A DNA stretch of 64,000 nt, taken from positions 32,110-96,109 of the IMG/VR virus record IMGVR_UViG_3300037054_000079; one strand, 5' to 3'. Both the position numbers and the translations under genes were made by a program. Below the pieces are notes generated by a model. It did not search any database, was not told where the DNA came from, and was given only the letters and a program-made list of their open reading frames with translations. Origin of the DNA: a virus. Positions 47,840 to 57,235 of the stretch are shown here, one piece after another (within the stretch, counting starts at the first letter, position 1; every line of letters starts with the position of its first letter).

Positions 47840-48903
47840 GCGCGCATTCCCATGTTCGCGCGAGCTATCATGGCGCGCTGTAATTGAAGCTGTTGCCCGG
47901 AGAGAGTTGGGCGCGGTGTTGTCTCCGCCGGGTCAAACATCTCTGAAAGTGGTGTCCGAATTATGTGGTCGTTTTTCGGACAAATCGTGGACAAAAACTC
48001 GCGCAGTTTTGCAGTGGCGACCGGCATGTCGAGAACTTTCGCGCAATACCTACCACAAGAACCCCCGCAACTGCAAGGCTCAATTGGCTCGATCCCAAGG
48101 AACGGCGAGAAGCGCGCTCCGGCGCTCGCCCACGAGGCGCGCTCATACCCTCCGATGATTGACACCACAGGGGTCTCAACAGCCATGGCTAGGAGCGTGC
48201 CGAAGCCGCCGGACGTGAACACGAGGGCCGCGCGCGAGAACAATGCCGCAAGCTGTTCGAAGACAAGCTCGCCTTTGTGAAAGGTCACGTCCGCCTTGAG
48301 TTTTGGCCCGACGATCCACTCGCGTCCGGGCACGAGGTCGGCGACCGACACGACAAAGAAATCGTCACGGATGGTGGAGAGCAGTTCCGCGTATTGCGTC
48401 TCGTTGGCGTTGCGCACCGCGCCGCCCGCCCACTCAGGTCGGGCGGTGAGCGGTCTATAGACCATGATTGGTTTCACTGTATTCCACTCTTTCAGCATTT
48501 GTTGAACAGGCGGTTTCCAGTGATCGGGCACAGGCATGCGGAAGTCAGCGGCGGCGAAATCGCAGCCGGTAGCAGCGCACAGAGTTTCAAGGATTGTCTT
48601 GCTTGGGGTCGAGCCGATGCTACGCCCGTTATAGGCGACGCCTATTGAGCGGATGCCCGGCGGCGCGGCACGCGAGAACTTCGCAGCCTCGCTTGATCGC
48701 GCCGCATTCTTCGTTTGAGTGCGGAGATTGACTCTCTTAGACAAGAACTTTACATCGGTAAAATCATCGTAGATGCACGGCCAAGAAGTTTCGAGCCACA
48801 CATCATGGCGCTGCCTAAGCTGATGGATGATCGCCCTCATGTGAAGGCAATCACCCATGCCGTGAAATCCACGGATCAGTAATGGGGACTTCGCTTCCGC
48901 CAT
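47836..48903 (-). CDS. GT9-like (heptosyltransferase-type) glycosyltransferase
   Basis: 355 residues. LLIRGFHGMGDCLHMRAIIH is the N-terminal GT-B start; the C-terminal domain has VFEQLAALFSRAALVFTSGG, FGTLLAMAVETPVVSIIGGY and a cysteine cluster CSCGGSCGRYCAKV. The fold resembles ADP-heptose:LPS heptosyltransferases and related proteins. First gene of the cassette, just downstream of the tRNA. The specificity cannot be told. Confidence 0.65.
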   Translation of the reverse strand: MAEAKSPLLIRGFHGMGDCLHMRAIIHQLRQRHDVWLETSWPCIYDDFTDVKFLSKRVNLRTQTKNAARSSEAAKFSRAAPPGIRSIGVAYNGRSIGSTPSKTILETLCAATGCDFAAADFRMPVPDHWKPPVQQMLKEWNTVKPIMVYRPLTARPEWAGGAVRNANETQYAELLSTIRDDFFVVSVADLVPGREWIVGPKLKADVTFHKGELVFEQLAALFSRAALVFTSGGFGTLLAMAVETPVVSIIGGYERASWASAGARFSPFLGIEPIEPCSCGGSCGRYCAKVLDMPVATAKLREFLSTICPKNDHIIRTPLSEMFDPAETTPRPTLSGQQLQLQRAMIARANMGMRA

Positions 48904-48920
48904 GGCACGGCCTTTTATTA

Positions 48921-48998
48921 TGGTCAGGGCGACAGGATTTGAACCTGCGACCTCCTGTATCCGAGACAGGCGCTCTAACCAAACTGAGCTACGCCCTG
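48921..48998 (-). tRNA. tRNA-Pro (anticodon CGG)
   Basis: Cloverleaf on the minus strand: acceptor CAGGGCG/CGCCCTG with seven perfect pairs, U8-A9, D stem GCTC/GAGC, anticodon stem CCTGT/ACAGG with loop CTCGGAT, so anticodon CGG; T stem GCAGG/CCTGT with loop TTCAAAT. A73 and an encoded CCA follow. C1-G72 with A73 is the bacterial proline identity set. Base 37 is A where proline tRNAs usually have G. It reads CCG codons. Confidence 0.9.
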
Positions 48999-49004
48999 AA
49001 ACCT

Positions 49005-49382
49005 TTAGCCGTGCGTGATAGATGCAGCGGTTAGGGTAACTGGTTGGCCCGCGACAATCGAGACCGAGGACAGAACGATGTCGGTGGCGCTCAGGCCGAC
49101 CGTGAGGCCGGAGATGATGACCGTGCCAGCCGCGTTGAATGCTTCGGCGGCGGCGGCGGTGCCCGAGTTGGCTGCGGTCGCGCAAGTGAGCGGCAAACTG
49201 GAAAACGATAGGACGCCGGAAGTGACGGTGCCGCACGTAGCCGCGAAGTAGATCGTCGCGAGCACGAGGCCCATCGCGGTCGTGCCGATTTCGAGATAGC
49301 CCGGAGGCGTACCGGCGTCAATCGCGGTGACCACATCGGTCATGCGAGTCGTTTTCAGCGTCGTGTTGTATGTGGCAGTCAT
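49005..49382 (-). CDS. Structural or decoration-like protein
   Basis: 125 residues behind AAAGGAAGACCACC. Starts MTATYNTTLKTTRMTDVVTA; Ala/Thr/Ser-rich and beta-strand-forming throughout, without charged clusters, typical of phage surface or tail-tip proteins. Located at the end of the tail module. Confidence 0.55.
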   Translation of the reverse strand: MTATYNTTLKTTRMTDVVTAIDAGTPPGYLEIGTTAMGLVLATIYFAATCGTVTSGVLSFSSLPLTCATAANSGTAAAAEAFNAAGTVIISGLTVGLSATDIVLSSVSIVAGQPVTLTAASITHG

Positions 49383-49404
49383 GGTGGTCTTCCTTTCGTG
49401 GAGG

Positions 49405-50967
49405 TTAGCAGACGAAAAACACGCGCCGCAGGGTTGTCAACGCTGCACCGCTGCCGAGAGCCTGAAATATGTCCGGGGCTTCAACAACAGTGAACGTGCC
49501 TGAGACTGGCGTATAGCCTATTACGTTAACCACGTCAACTGCTTCAATTGAGGACCATCTTCCGCTGACTCCCGGCGTGGTGGCGAGAGCCGCGAAGATG
49601 TCCTTGGCTTCGGTGACGGCGAGGGAACCAGTAATCGGTCGAATGCCGTAGGCCGAGAAGATATCCGGGGCTTCGGTCGAGAGCCACGTGCCGAGAGTAT
49701 GTATGTAGCCGGTGGCCGCGAACGTATCTGCGTTCTCAGTCACCATGAAGGTCGCGGTGATCCCCGCCGCTACGCTCCATCCCGCCGCCGCGAACGTGTC
49801 GGGGGTGTCGGTGACAGCCATAGTGCCCGCAAGGCCACCCGGATCGACAACGATGGCGTCAACGACCATGCCCCAATCAAGTTCGCCTTCGGTGAACGTC
49901 TCAGTCTCGCTAGAGAGCGCCGCGATAGAACCCTTGTAAGCGGAGTGCGTGTACTCCCAATCGGTGCCCAAGGTGTTCGACACGTGGTCGATGATAGTGA
50001 AGCCGGTCGGCGGCGTGCCAACTGCGTTCGAGTTGTTGCCCGAACCCCAAAACGCAATAGCCATGACGTTCGAGCCATTGGTCGCGACGCCGCCCACGGA
50101 AGGATTAGTTGTGCTTCCGGTTACGTCAGTGTTAGTTGCCGGAAGGGAGCCGTTCGTATCCCACGGCGCGGAGATAGTTGCGCCCGCGACGGCGAACACG
50201 GTGACATTGGCGTTGTCCATCGCCCCATTGAAGGTGACGGTAGTAACATCGGCGGTGAGCGGCGACGGCGCGTGCGCCCACCATATCTCGACTACTTGTG
50301 GATTAGTATGGCGACCGCCAGTGAACGTCAGACGCTTGCGAAGCCCCCACGTTAGGCCAGCGGTATTAGATATTGAGGATACCTGCGGCGAACCCGCAGC
50401 GGCTAGTTCCGCGCCGATCAGTGCGATAATGATATCATCGCTGCGCGTAGTCGTCAGCGTCGCGGCGGCGGTGGTCGCGCTGTGGCTGCTTCCGGATGCA
50501 AAACCATCCGGGATAAGCATCCGAAAGCCGCTGATCTTGAACTCGATCTCGCGTATGTATGGACTGTTGCTCGTCGAGCCGCCGGTTTGAAAGAGACCAT
50601 AATAGCGATAGCCAGTGCTGTTCGTATAGCCGTGAGCTTCCGAAGCCGATGTCCCGCCGAGATTGATACCTGTCGAAAGATCGGTCCACGTCGAGTTATC
50701 CGGCGATCCGCGCCACGACCACGTACCTTGTGACTGTATGCCGCTCTGATACCACGTGAACTCGTCAATGATAGGATGCTGACCAGCGCCAAAATCAAAT
50801 ATGACGCTTGCAGCAGTTTGTCCGCTGTTCCACCAATAGGCATCGGCCTGCGAGCCATCGAGCAGCGCCGTGCTGACGCCGGACGAGACCAAGCCGCCCG
50901 AAGGCGTTACGGTAATCGCCGGGTTGCGGATGCCCGTGCCGCCGAGATTGGTGTAAGCAGTCGTCAT
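49405..50967 (-). CDS. Tail protein with discoidin-like domain and six 22-residue repeats
   Basis: 520 residues. Residues about 40-147 (ADAYWWNSGQTAASVIFDFG, WSWRGSPDNSTWTDLS, YIREIEFKIS) look like an F5/8-type C (discoidin) carbohydrate-binding domain. A second beta domain spans 150-380. From residue 381 six imperfect units of the form GxxxVTEAxDIFAAxGxxP follow in tandem to about 509. Probably a receptor-binding or adhesion tail protein; inferred from domains and position. Confidence 0.65.
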   Translation of the reverse strand: MTTAYTNLGGTGIRNPAITVTPSGGLVSSGVSTALLDGSQADAYWWNSGQTAASVIFDFGAGQHPIIDEFTWYQSGIQSQGTWSWRGSPDNSTWTDLSTGINLGGTSASEAHGYTNSTGYRYYGLFQTGGSTSNSPYIREIEFKISGFRMLIPDGFASGSSHSATTAAATLTTTRSDDIIIALIGAELAAAGSPQVSSISNTAGLTWGLRKRLTFTGGRHTNPQVVEIWWAHAPSPLTADVTTVTFNGAMDNANVTVFAVAGATISAPWDTNGSLPATNTDVTGSTTNPSVGGVATNGSNVMAIAFWGSGNNSNAVGTPPTGFTIIDHVSNTLGTDWEYTHSAYKGSIAALSSETETFTEGELDWGMVVDAIVVDPGGLAGTMAVTDTPDTFAAAGWSVAAGITATFMVTENADTFAATGYIHTLGTWLSTEAPDIFSAYGIRPITGSLAVTEAKDIFAALATTPGVSGRWSSIEAVDVVNVIGYTPVSGTFTVVEAPDIFQALGSGAALTTLRRVFFVC

Positions 50968-50970
50968 CGG

Positions 50971-51810
50971 TTAGCCTGTGATTGCCGCGCGCAGCGTTAT
51001 CGAGATATCGGCGAGGGTGGCGTCTTGTACCGCCGGGGCGTTGATCGTCAAGATATCGCCCGGAACGAACGTGACCGCTCCGGTAAACGAGAACGAGACC
51101 GCTCCGCTTGTGGGGAATATCACACTGCCGATTGCCGCGCCATTCTGAGCAAGCGGGAAAGTCGCAGAGGCAGTTGCCGCCGTGACATAATCGGCTTGCG
51201 AAGCGGTCAATCCACTAGGGAACGTGATAGTATCAGGACTCTTGTATCTAAGCACCAATTCGCCCGTATTTGGCATGCCCGAAATGAACAGCGCGAGGTT
51301 GCGATAGTCAGTGACCCATGCCGCATCGAAGTCGGTGCCACTGTTCTTGGCGAGTCGTTGTGCGATTGTGCCACCCGGCGTAAGCGCGTTCGTCGCTGCC
51401 GCTATCAGAAGTCCGTAGTAGTTGTGGCCGAGTCCATCGTTTGCGGAGGCACTAAAAGTGGCCGCGCTTGTGTGCGGAAACAGGATCATATAGGTCGCGT
51501 TCGCGTCCGTGACGATATCGTAGGGGGCATAGACGGTGACGGGTGCCCAAGGGCCTCGGAAATTCCATTGTGCAGTCGGCAAAATATACGGCCCGAGGAC
51601 CGCGTGGTTCGTGAGATGCACGAACATCTGATTGCCGTTGACGACGAAATAGTCGATGTCCGCGTTTTGTCCTGCGTGATCCTGCAATGCCGCGAGTTGA
51701 CTGGCGAGAACCCAAAAGTTGATGTCAATCTGATTTGCCGAGAGATCGGCTCCGAGACCGCCGCCCCATCGAGTTGCATCTGTTTCGCGGTAGGTGATTT
51801 GGTCAACCAT
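50971..51810 (-). CDS. Tail fibre-type protein
   Basis: 279 residues. GPYILPTAQWNFRGPWAPVT, VYAPYDIVTDANATYMILFP and HTSAATFSASANDGLGHNYY are the carbohydrate-binding-module-like pattern often found in phage tail fibres and collar proteins. The C-terminal third is beta-rich and low in charge. Overlapping position with other distal tail genes supports a fibre role. Confidence 0.65.
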   Translation of the reverse strand: MVDQITYRETDATRWGGGLGADLSANQIDINFWVLASQLAALQDHAGQNADIDYFVVNGNQMFVHLTNHAVLGPYILPTAQWNFRGPWAPVTVYAPYDIVTDANATYMILFPHTSAATFSASANDGLGHNYYGLLIAAATNALTPGGTIAQRLAKNSGTDFDAAWVTDYRNLALFISGMPNTGELVLRYKSPDTITFPSGLTASQADYVTAATASATFPLAQNGAAIGSVIFPTSGAVSFSFTGAVTFVPGDILTINAPAVQDATLADISITLRAAITG

Positions 51811-51830
51811 AGCGGGTCTCCGTTGTCATC

Positions 51831-53564
51831 TCAGGAAAGGAGAATGGGGTTACCATCGCGGTCTCGGGGGCCGATGTAGACGGGGTTCTCGGGGTTAGTA
51901 GTGTCCCATCTTGCGGGGTTAAGTTGCCCGGTGTGCTGATAGGTAGCATAAGCCGGTTGAAAAATCCATAGCTCTCCATGAGAAAACCAGTAGCCCGCTG
52001 GAATGCCTGCGATGAACGTCCCGGTGTCAATGCCAAATTTGGGCGCGCTCACCGGAAAGCCTAGCGGTATATTCGCAAAAAAGGTTCTAGGATACGGGAA
52101 TTTGATCGGGTCAATAAGGAAGCCGGTGGCACCATCGGGTAGAGTATAGTAATAGCCCTCATATTGATTGCGCTCCATGCCGTCCATTGCCTGCTGATCG
52201 GCATTGCACGACGCCGAAGTCTCATTCCACATGATATCGTATAGGTACGCGACTGAGGCTGCTAAAGCCGGGGGCACTTTCGCGTCGGTTGGCGGAGTGT
52301 CGAGCGGTGATCCCGGAGGCGGAGGGATTTGTGGGAGGTTCGCGATGCCCGTGAGGTCCCATATATCCGGCGTCCCTCTCTCGCCCGGAGCGCACTTAGG
52401 ATAGCTGACTTTGAAACTGAGCACGCCCCATCCGGGTCCGTCAGCCTCTAATTCCTGCTGTTGCGCGTAGGTCGGGTTCGGGTCTTGGCTTATGAGGACT
52501 GCGTTATCTAACGATGTGTAGCCGAACGATGGAAGTGGAGCGCCGGGTCCGGTTTCCGTGGAAGCATTAAATATGCCGTAGTCAGTTCCGACATTTGGTA
52601 GACGGCGTGAGGCCCAAATCGCCTCGGCAAAGTTATTGTAGAGTTCTGGAAATTGAACCGTGTCTTGTGACCACTCATACTGTTGCTGCACAGGTATCCA
52701 CCAATACCACGGCCCGCTTGGAGCACTCGATCCGCAAATCCACCACAGCGGTCCCGGATTTAGCACAGCACTTGGGGCTTTGCCGAGCCACGGGCCTTTG
52801 CTGTCTTTTGGCCAGCGGACATAGGGATCAGGGTCGGTATTATCCGGGGGGATCGGCTTGCCGGTCTCGGGGTCCGTCACATATCTAGTCGTGTCAATAT
52901 CGTTTATACCAGATTGGGGAATGGACATGAGCCATCCATTGTGATTTGGCCCGAGAAACGAGATTGCGTCCACTCTATTATTGAGCAGAAACTTGTTAGG
53001 AATAGGGTCTGCTAATAGTCGTTCGGTGTTAGCATCAGTATCGGAAACAGTTCCGTCCACGAGTAGCTGTATTACATGAATATGCGACGAACGAGTTGTA
53101 TAGTCAGACGAGTCCGCCGTCAATCCGTTGCCGGTATGGTCTACAACAGCATCATGGATGCCCGATGGCGGCATCATCAAAGACATTTCGGTCTTGTTCG
53201 GGAGCACAAAACTGATGGCGTCAAGAGTTTCCATATCGAGCATCTGTGTCGGGTCAGTCGCACTTTGATAGCGAGTCATGTGACACTCGCGGGTATAGCC
53301 CTTTTGAGTCTTTGGGTCCGTGTTTGGGGGGTCTTGGATACTAGCTCCATCGCCGGTGTTGTCTATGACGCGGGGGTGGGAGTTTGTCTTGGCGGTTACG
53401 TCAATGATGTATTCCTCCGTGTTGCCCTGATTGTTGCCGCTGTAGTCATAGCCCTCGGATTTTGCCTTCGTCATTACGACAAGATCAATGACTTGGACAT
53501 CCACATATATAGTTTTGTCTTGCGGGTTCTTACATCGAACTTTGTGTGTGGAGCGCGTCGCCAT
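51831..53564 (-). CDS. Putative distal tail protein
   Basis: 577 residues, rich in Pro, Asn, Asp and aromatic residues, with several Trp clusters (GPLWWICGSSAPSGPWYWWI) and AASVAYLYDIMWNETSAS. It aligns with no family I know. The length, composition and place between the hub candidate and fibre genes suggest a structural tail-tip component. Confidence 0.5.
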   Translation of the reverse strand: MATRSTHKVRCKNPQDKTIYVDVQVIDLVVMTKAKSEGYDYSGNNQGNTEEYIIDVTAKTNSHPRVIDNTGDGASIQDPPNTDPKTQKGYTRECHMTRYQSATDPTQMLDMETLDAISFVLPNKTEMSLMMPPSGIHDAVVDHTGNGLTADSSDYTTRSSHIHVIQLLVDGTVSDTDANTERLLADPIPNKFLLNNRVDAISFLGPNHNGWLMSIPQSGINDIDTTRYVTDPETGKPIPPDNTDPDPYVRWPKDSKGPWLGKAPSAVLNPGPLWWICGSSAPSGPWYWWIPVQQQYEWSQDTVQFPELYNNFAEAIWASRRLPNVGTDYGIFNASTETGPGAPLPSFGYTSLDNAVLISQDPNPTYAQQQELEADGPGWGVLSFKVSYPKCAPGERGTPDIWDLTGIANLPQIPPPPGSPLDTPPTDAKVPPALAASVAYLYDIMWNETSASCNADQQAMDGMERNQYEGYYYTLPDGATGFLIDPIKFPYPRTFFANIPLGFPVSAPKFGIDTGTFIAGIPAGYWFSHGELWIFQPAYATYQHTGQLNPARWDTTNPENPVYIGPRDRDGNPILLS

Positions 53565-53566
53565 GA

Positions 53567-53806
53567 TTATAAACTCACTTCCGTAAGCTTCAACTTTAGC
53601 GCCGCGCTGTTTGGGGCGCTCTCTTTATGGACTTCGCCCATCTTCGTGCTCACTGTCCCACTTCCGCTGTAGGCAAAGATTTTAGTCCCGCCGCGAAGCC
53701 CAATACTGAGTCGCACGGGCGCGGCTCCGGCGACGCCCGGCGTAATCACACGCACGGGCGTAACGTCTTCACCTTGGTATGGTCGGACGACTTGTTCTAA
53801 ACTCAT
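53567..53806 (-). CDS. Small tail-module protein
   Basis: 79 residues, beta-rich (VRLSIGLRGGTKIFAYSGSG), with a Lys/Leu-rich end. Overlaps the hub candidate by ATGA. The role is unknown. Confidence 0.5.
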   Translation of the reverse strand: MSLEQVVRPYQGEDVTPVRVITPGVAGAAPVRLSIGLRGGTKIFAYSGSGTVSTKMGEVHKESAPNSAALKLKLTEVSL

Positions 53807-56484
53807 AGAGACGACTCCGCTGCGAGATCAATGCCCTTGTTGATGACGAGCCGACTCACGATGGGTGCGTAGGACCCCTCGAATGTGCCGCCGACCACGG
53901 GCTTAAAGAATATATTCCATGAAACGGGATTAGCTTCCATCACATATGGTGTGCTTCGTGCCGTATAGAAAAGTGCTTGCTGCACATTGTACCAATCGCG
54001 CGCTGCACTAAATCCGGTTACGGTAGTAATCGCGCCGCCGTCCCCGGTTTCCTGTTGCTGCGCTGGCGGAACTTGAAAATTGATCTCTGCCAAATAAGAG
54101 GCAACCGGGAATGAAGCTTCAATGATAGCGGCTTGACCAGTAGCGTTCATAAGTCCCGCACTATAGTTCCCTGTAGTCGGGTCGAATGTCCCATACCCCC
54201 TAGTTGAAGGGACACCCGCGCTCATGTTAAATTCGCCGTACGCGCGACCGCCGTTGCCGTCCGGGTGAGGCTCGCTGACTGAGCTTAGGTCGGTGATGGG
54301 GAACGAAATCCCGTCATCAAATGGATAGAACCTCGGGGGCGTGTACGTGACATCGCTAGTCGGGAACCCGATGATCTCCCCATCCATCTGTTGATAGTTG
54401 CTTTGCATATAGCCGCTGCTCGCGTACACTCCGACGCCGGGGTTTGTCACGATACCGCCTTCTAAGCCAACCGCGCACCCGATCTCGATGTGCCCAATCT
54501 CTTTTCCGCCCCGACTCGACAAGGAGTACGATATGATTTTGCCGGTAGCGGTGCCTCCCGGAAGTCGAGAGTCGTTAATTGTCGCGTTCATACGGCACGA
54601 CAAGCTCGTAGCTAAATCAAATGGGCAATCCCACCCGACCGTGACAGCGCGCGAACGCTTGCGCAACCGGGCGCGAGCTTTCGAGATCAGGTATTCGACA
54701 CTGTTCTGCCCGCGCTGAGTCGGGAAGTAGCATCGTGCGGGGACGTTCCCCGGCGTCCCGCCAGCGGGGATTTGGAGGATCGCCGGGCTGACACCGAGAC
54801 AGGTCCAGACGACCGAGCCGTCCGACACGGTAGCCCCATATGTCGTGGTGAAAGTGGGAGCAAATATGTGGTCTATGATGATCGGCGCGGGCGTCCCCTC
54901 GTCGCTCGTTTTGATCTCTGGCACATAGGAGTATTGTTCATTGACCGCGTTTGTCTCGCCGGGTGTAGTGCATAGATAGTAAGTCGTCTCGCCCGTGGGG
55001 TCAAAATTTCCGGTATTCAGATCGAACGTGACCTTTTGATAGCAGATTATCTCTCCGCGCGGCACAAAGGAGGCTTCTGCCCAATCCGGAGCGTGGGTAA
55101 GCGGCGACAAGCCCATGCTCGACCAATGCACGCTGCCGTCAACGACAACGGTGCCGGGCACATCGCTAAAAGTCGGCTCAATGCCACCAGCGGTGCCAGC
55201 CTGTACGCAGACTTGATGCGCTAGTCCGCCGGGCGTAGTTGGGTCGTTCGGGAAGATGATCTGTCCTAGACCAACGTACTTTCCGGCGAAGTCACTCCAT
55301 GCGTCAATCTGCTGTAGAGGTTCGCCGACATCCGTTCCTGAGATCGAGATCAGTTCACTATGTTGCGCCACGGTCGGCGAGGCCAAGACGCTTTGCGTGT
55401 CGGCAATCACATCGAACGCTAAAAGCTCCGAGAAGGCTCGTTTCGCGTCGTAGCGCAACGTCATATCGCACGCGAGGTTCCACAGCGGGACAGTTTGCCC
55501 CGCGAGGGAGTAGGTAGACGGGCGATTGTCCGGTGGATCGGAATATGGATCGCAGAGACCACCCCGGCCAAAATAAGTTAGCAGGCCGGAGAGAGGATTT
55601 GGTGATTGGAGTGCGGCATAAGAAAATGACTGAGACGAGGAAACAACTGAGCAGTCAAACTCGACCACATCCCCGTAAAAAGTTTGGCTGACACTTTGAC
55701 TTACAGTCGGGGTCTCCGCGACATGATAAACATCCGCGACGTAGGTATACTCGGCTTTCCACCCGCCACCTAGACTAGCGCCGCCTTTCGGCCAGTCGCT
55801 CATGAAAGTGTCGCCGGTATAAGAGGCAACATTCAAGATGGGCATCGAGACAAAGCCCGTTGCTCGCTGAGTCCACTTGACCGTTGCTTCAACGCGAACA
55901 TTCGTAAGGGGCGCTTCACCGATCTTGAGCGACAAACTTTTGTAGAACGCATCGTCCACGTCAAAGACAGCCGTACCGTCTTCACCGATCAAAATATCGG
56001 ACGCCGTTGTTGTGAGCGCGGTTCGGTCGATATGCCACAATGCCGACCAGCCTTCGAGCACCGAGTCCGGCTCGTCACGGTGCGCGTCATCCAAGAATAC
56101 GCCGTCATAGAACGGCGAGATTTTCATTGCCTCGGCGACGGCTTGCTTGTCTTCGATATAGGTATGCGCACGCGCGATGAACTTGAGCGTGATTTTCTCG
56201 TCGAAGATACTTGTCGGGATGCCGAGCAAAACTCCGAAGAACAGTGGGACTATGTGTCCGTTCGTCGGGTCCTGTCGTGCGAACCATGCCCACACCTTGC
56301 GACCCGGATTGAGCAGGCCAATGCGCGGATTGATGATCTCAAGGTCCAGTGTCGGGTGCTGCCCTTCATCGTGCTTGAGGTCGAACGAGAAAATATCCTC
56401 GTCCACAACAGTCATCGTGGTCGGATCAAACGTGGTTTCGTTTTCGTAGACCCACGCAAAATAAAAGGATGGAATAGAGGTCAT
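53803..56484 (-). CDS. Baseplate/tail hub candidate
   Basis: 893 residues. The N-terminal 120 residues (IFSFDLKHDEGQHPTLDLEI, VWAWFARQDPTN, PLFFGVLLGIPTSIFDEKIT) resemble the hub-type beta domains that open tail baseplate proteins. Later parts are beta-rich with many cysteines and end GIDLAAESSL. Large size and place downstream of tape measure fit a central tail-tip protein. The assignment is by position and pattern. Confidence 0.55.
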   Translation of the reverse strand: MTSIPSFYFAWVYENETTFDPTTMTVVDEDIFSFDLKHDEGQHPTLDLEIINPRIGLLNPGRKVWAWFARQDPTNGHIVPLFFGVLLGIPTSIFDEKITLKFIARAHTYIEDKQAVAEAMKISPFYDGVFLDDAHRDEPDSVLEGWSALWHIDRTALTTTASDILIGEDGTAVFDVDDAFYKSLSLKIGEAPLTNVRVEATVKWTQRATGFVSMPILNVASYTGDTFMSDWPKGGASLGGGWKAEYTYVADVYHVAETPTVSQSVSQTFYGDVVEFDCSVVSSSQSFSYAALQSPNPLSGLLTYFGRGGLCDPYSDPPDNRPSTYSLAGQTVPLWNLACDMTLRYDAKRAFSELLAFDVIADTQSVLASPTVAQHSELISISGTDVGEPLQQIDAWSDFAGKYVGLGQIIFPNDPTTPGGLAHQVCVQAGTAGGIEPTFSDVPGTVVVDGSVHWSSMGLSPLTHAPDWAEASFVPRGEIICYQKVTFDLNTGNFDPTGETTYYLCTTPGETNAVNEQYSYVPEIKTSDEGTPAPIIIDHIFAPTFTTTYGATVSDGSVVWTCLGVSPAILQIPAGGTPGNVPARCYFPTQRGQNSVEYLISKARARLRKRSRAVTVGWDCPFDLATSLSCRMNATINDSRLPGGTATGKIISYSLSSRGGKEIGHIEIGCAVGLEGGIVTNPGVGVYASSGYMQSNYQQMDGEIIGFPTSDVTYTPPRFYPFDDGISFPITDLSSVSEPHPDGNGGRAYGEFNMSAGVPSTRGYGTFDPTTGNYSAGLMNATGQAAIIEASFPVASYLAEINFQVPPAQQQETGDGGAITTVTGFSAARDWYNVQQALFYTARSTPYVMEANPVSWNIFFKPVVGGTFEGSYAPIVSRLVINKGIDLAAESSL

Positions 56485-57005
56485 TACACTTTCCTCAAGT
56501 ACGTTCGATCAGGCACAACAGCTGAAACTTTGCCGCTGTCTTCGCCCGTGTTTTTGTAGTACAGGCCGCCAGTCATCGCTGCTTTGGAGCGCGCACGCCG
56601 ATTAGCGCCGTCATCCGTTGCCGGGCGATTGGCTGTGTTGTTCATGTGCCCGGTGATATTGTACTGCGCGACCGAAGGTTTTGCATCGAGTGGTACGAGA
56701 GTCTTGTCGTGCCCCATTGTCGGACGCTCAGTGGGACGCTCAGTCGGATAGTAATCGTTCTTCGCGATTAAGGTCTTGCCATATTCGCGGTCGCCGTTCC
56801 AGCCTTTGCCGTCTGCCGGGATGCCAATGCGCGCCTCAAGCGCGATCTTTGCCGCCGCAGCGGTGCCAACATGCACCGCGCCAGTCGGCCCCGGTTCGCC
56901 AGTTGGCGAACCGTGATACCACACAGGCAGCGTCAGCGGCGTGCGACCGATCTGATCGACTCCGCCGCCGTGCGCTGCGCTCCCATGTCCCTTGGCGTCT
57001 TTCAT
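56484..57005 (-). CDS. Tail-module protein with ART-like motif
   Basis: 173 residues from ATG 57005 (57032 is possible). LPVWYHGSPTGEPGPTGAVH then VGTAAAAKIALEARIGIP resembles the HGS/HGT and HVGT blocks of ADP-ribosyltransferase-like folds, but a catalytic Glu motif is not evident. The rest is Asn/Lys/Thr-rich. Sits in the tail module, so could be delivered with DNA; speculative. Confidence 0.45.
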   Translation of the reverse strand: MKDAKGHGSAAHGGGVDQIGRTPLTLPVWYHGSPTGEPGPTGAVHVGTAAAAKIALEARIGIPADGKGWNGDREYGKTLIAKNDYYPTERPTERPTMGHDKTLVPLDAKPSVAQYNITGHMNNTANRPATDDGANRRARSKAAMTGGLYYKNTGEDSGKVSAVVPDRTYLRKV

Positions 57006-57235
57006 TTCGTCTCTCGTCTCTGACACTCGCATTCGACTTGCTTGTTCACCGTGCCAACCGACTCGCGCACGATGTAGCTGCCGCTGCCGGTCGTTATCAT
57101 GGTGCCCTTGCTATAGCCAACCGGGGCAGCGCGGACCGCGACGACCGAACTCGGATTGATTGCGATGGTGCTCCCGTCTAGCCCGGTGAAGTAGACAAGG
57201 TGCCACGCGATTAGGAAAATACTTACGATCATCAT
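57002..57235 (-). CDS. Small membrane or secreted protein
   Basis: 77 residues. MIVSIFLIAWHLVYFTGLDG is a hydrophobic N-terminus; the rest (TIAINPSSVVAVRAAPVGYS) is beta-rich with a Cys pair (ECECQ) near the end. Coupled to the gene before it. Confidence 0.5.
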   Translation of the reverse strand: MMIVSIFLIAWHLVYFTGLDGSTIAINPSSVVAVRAAPVGYSKGTMITTGSGSYIVRESVGTVNKQVECECQRRETK

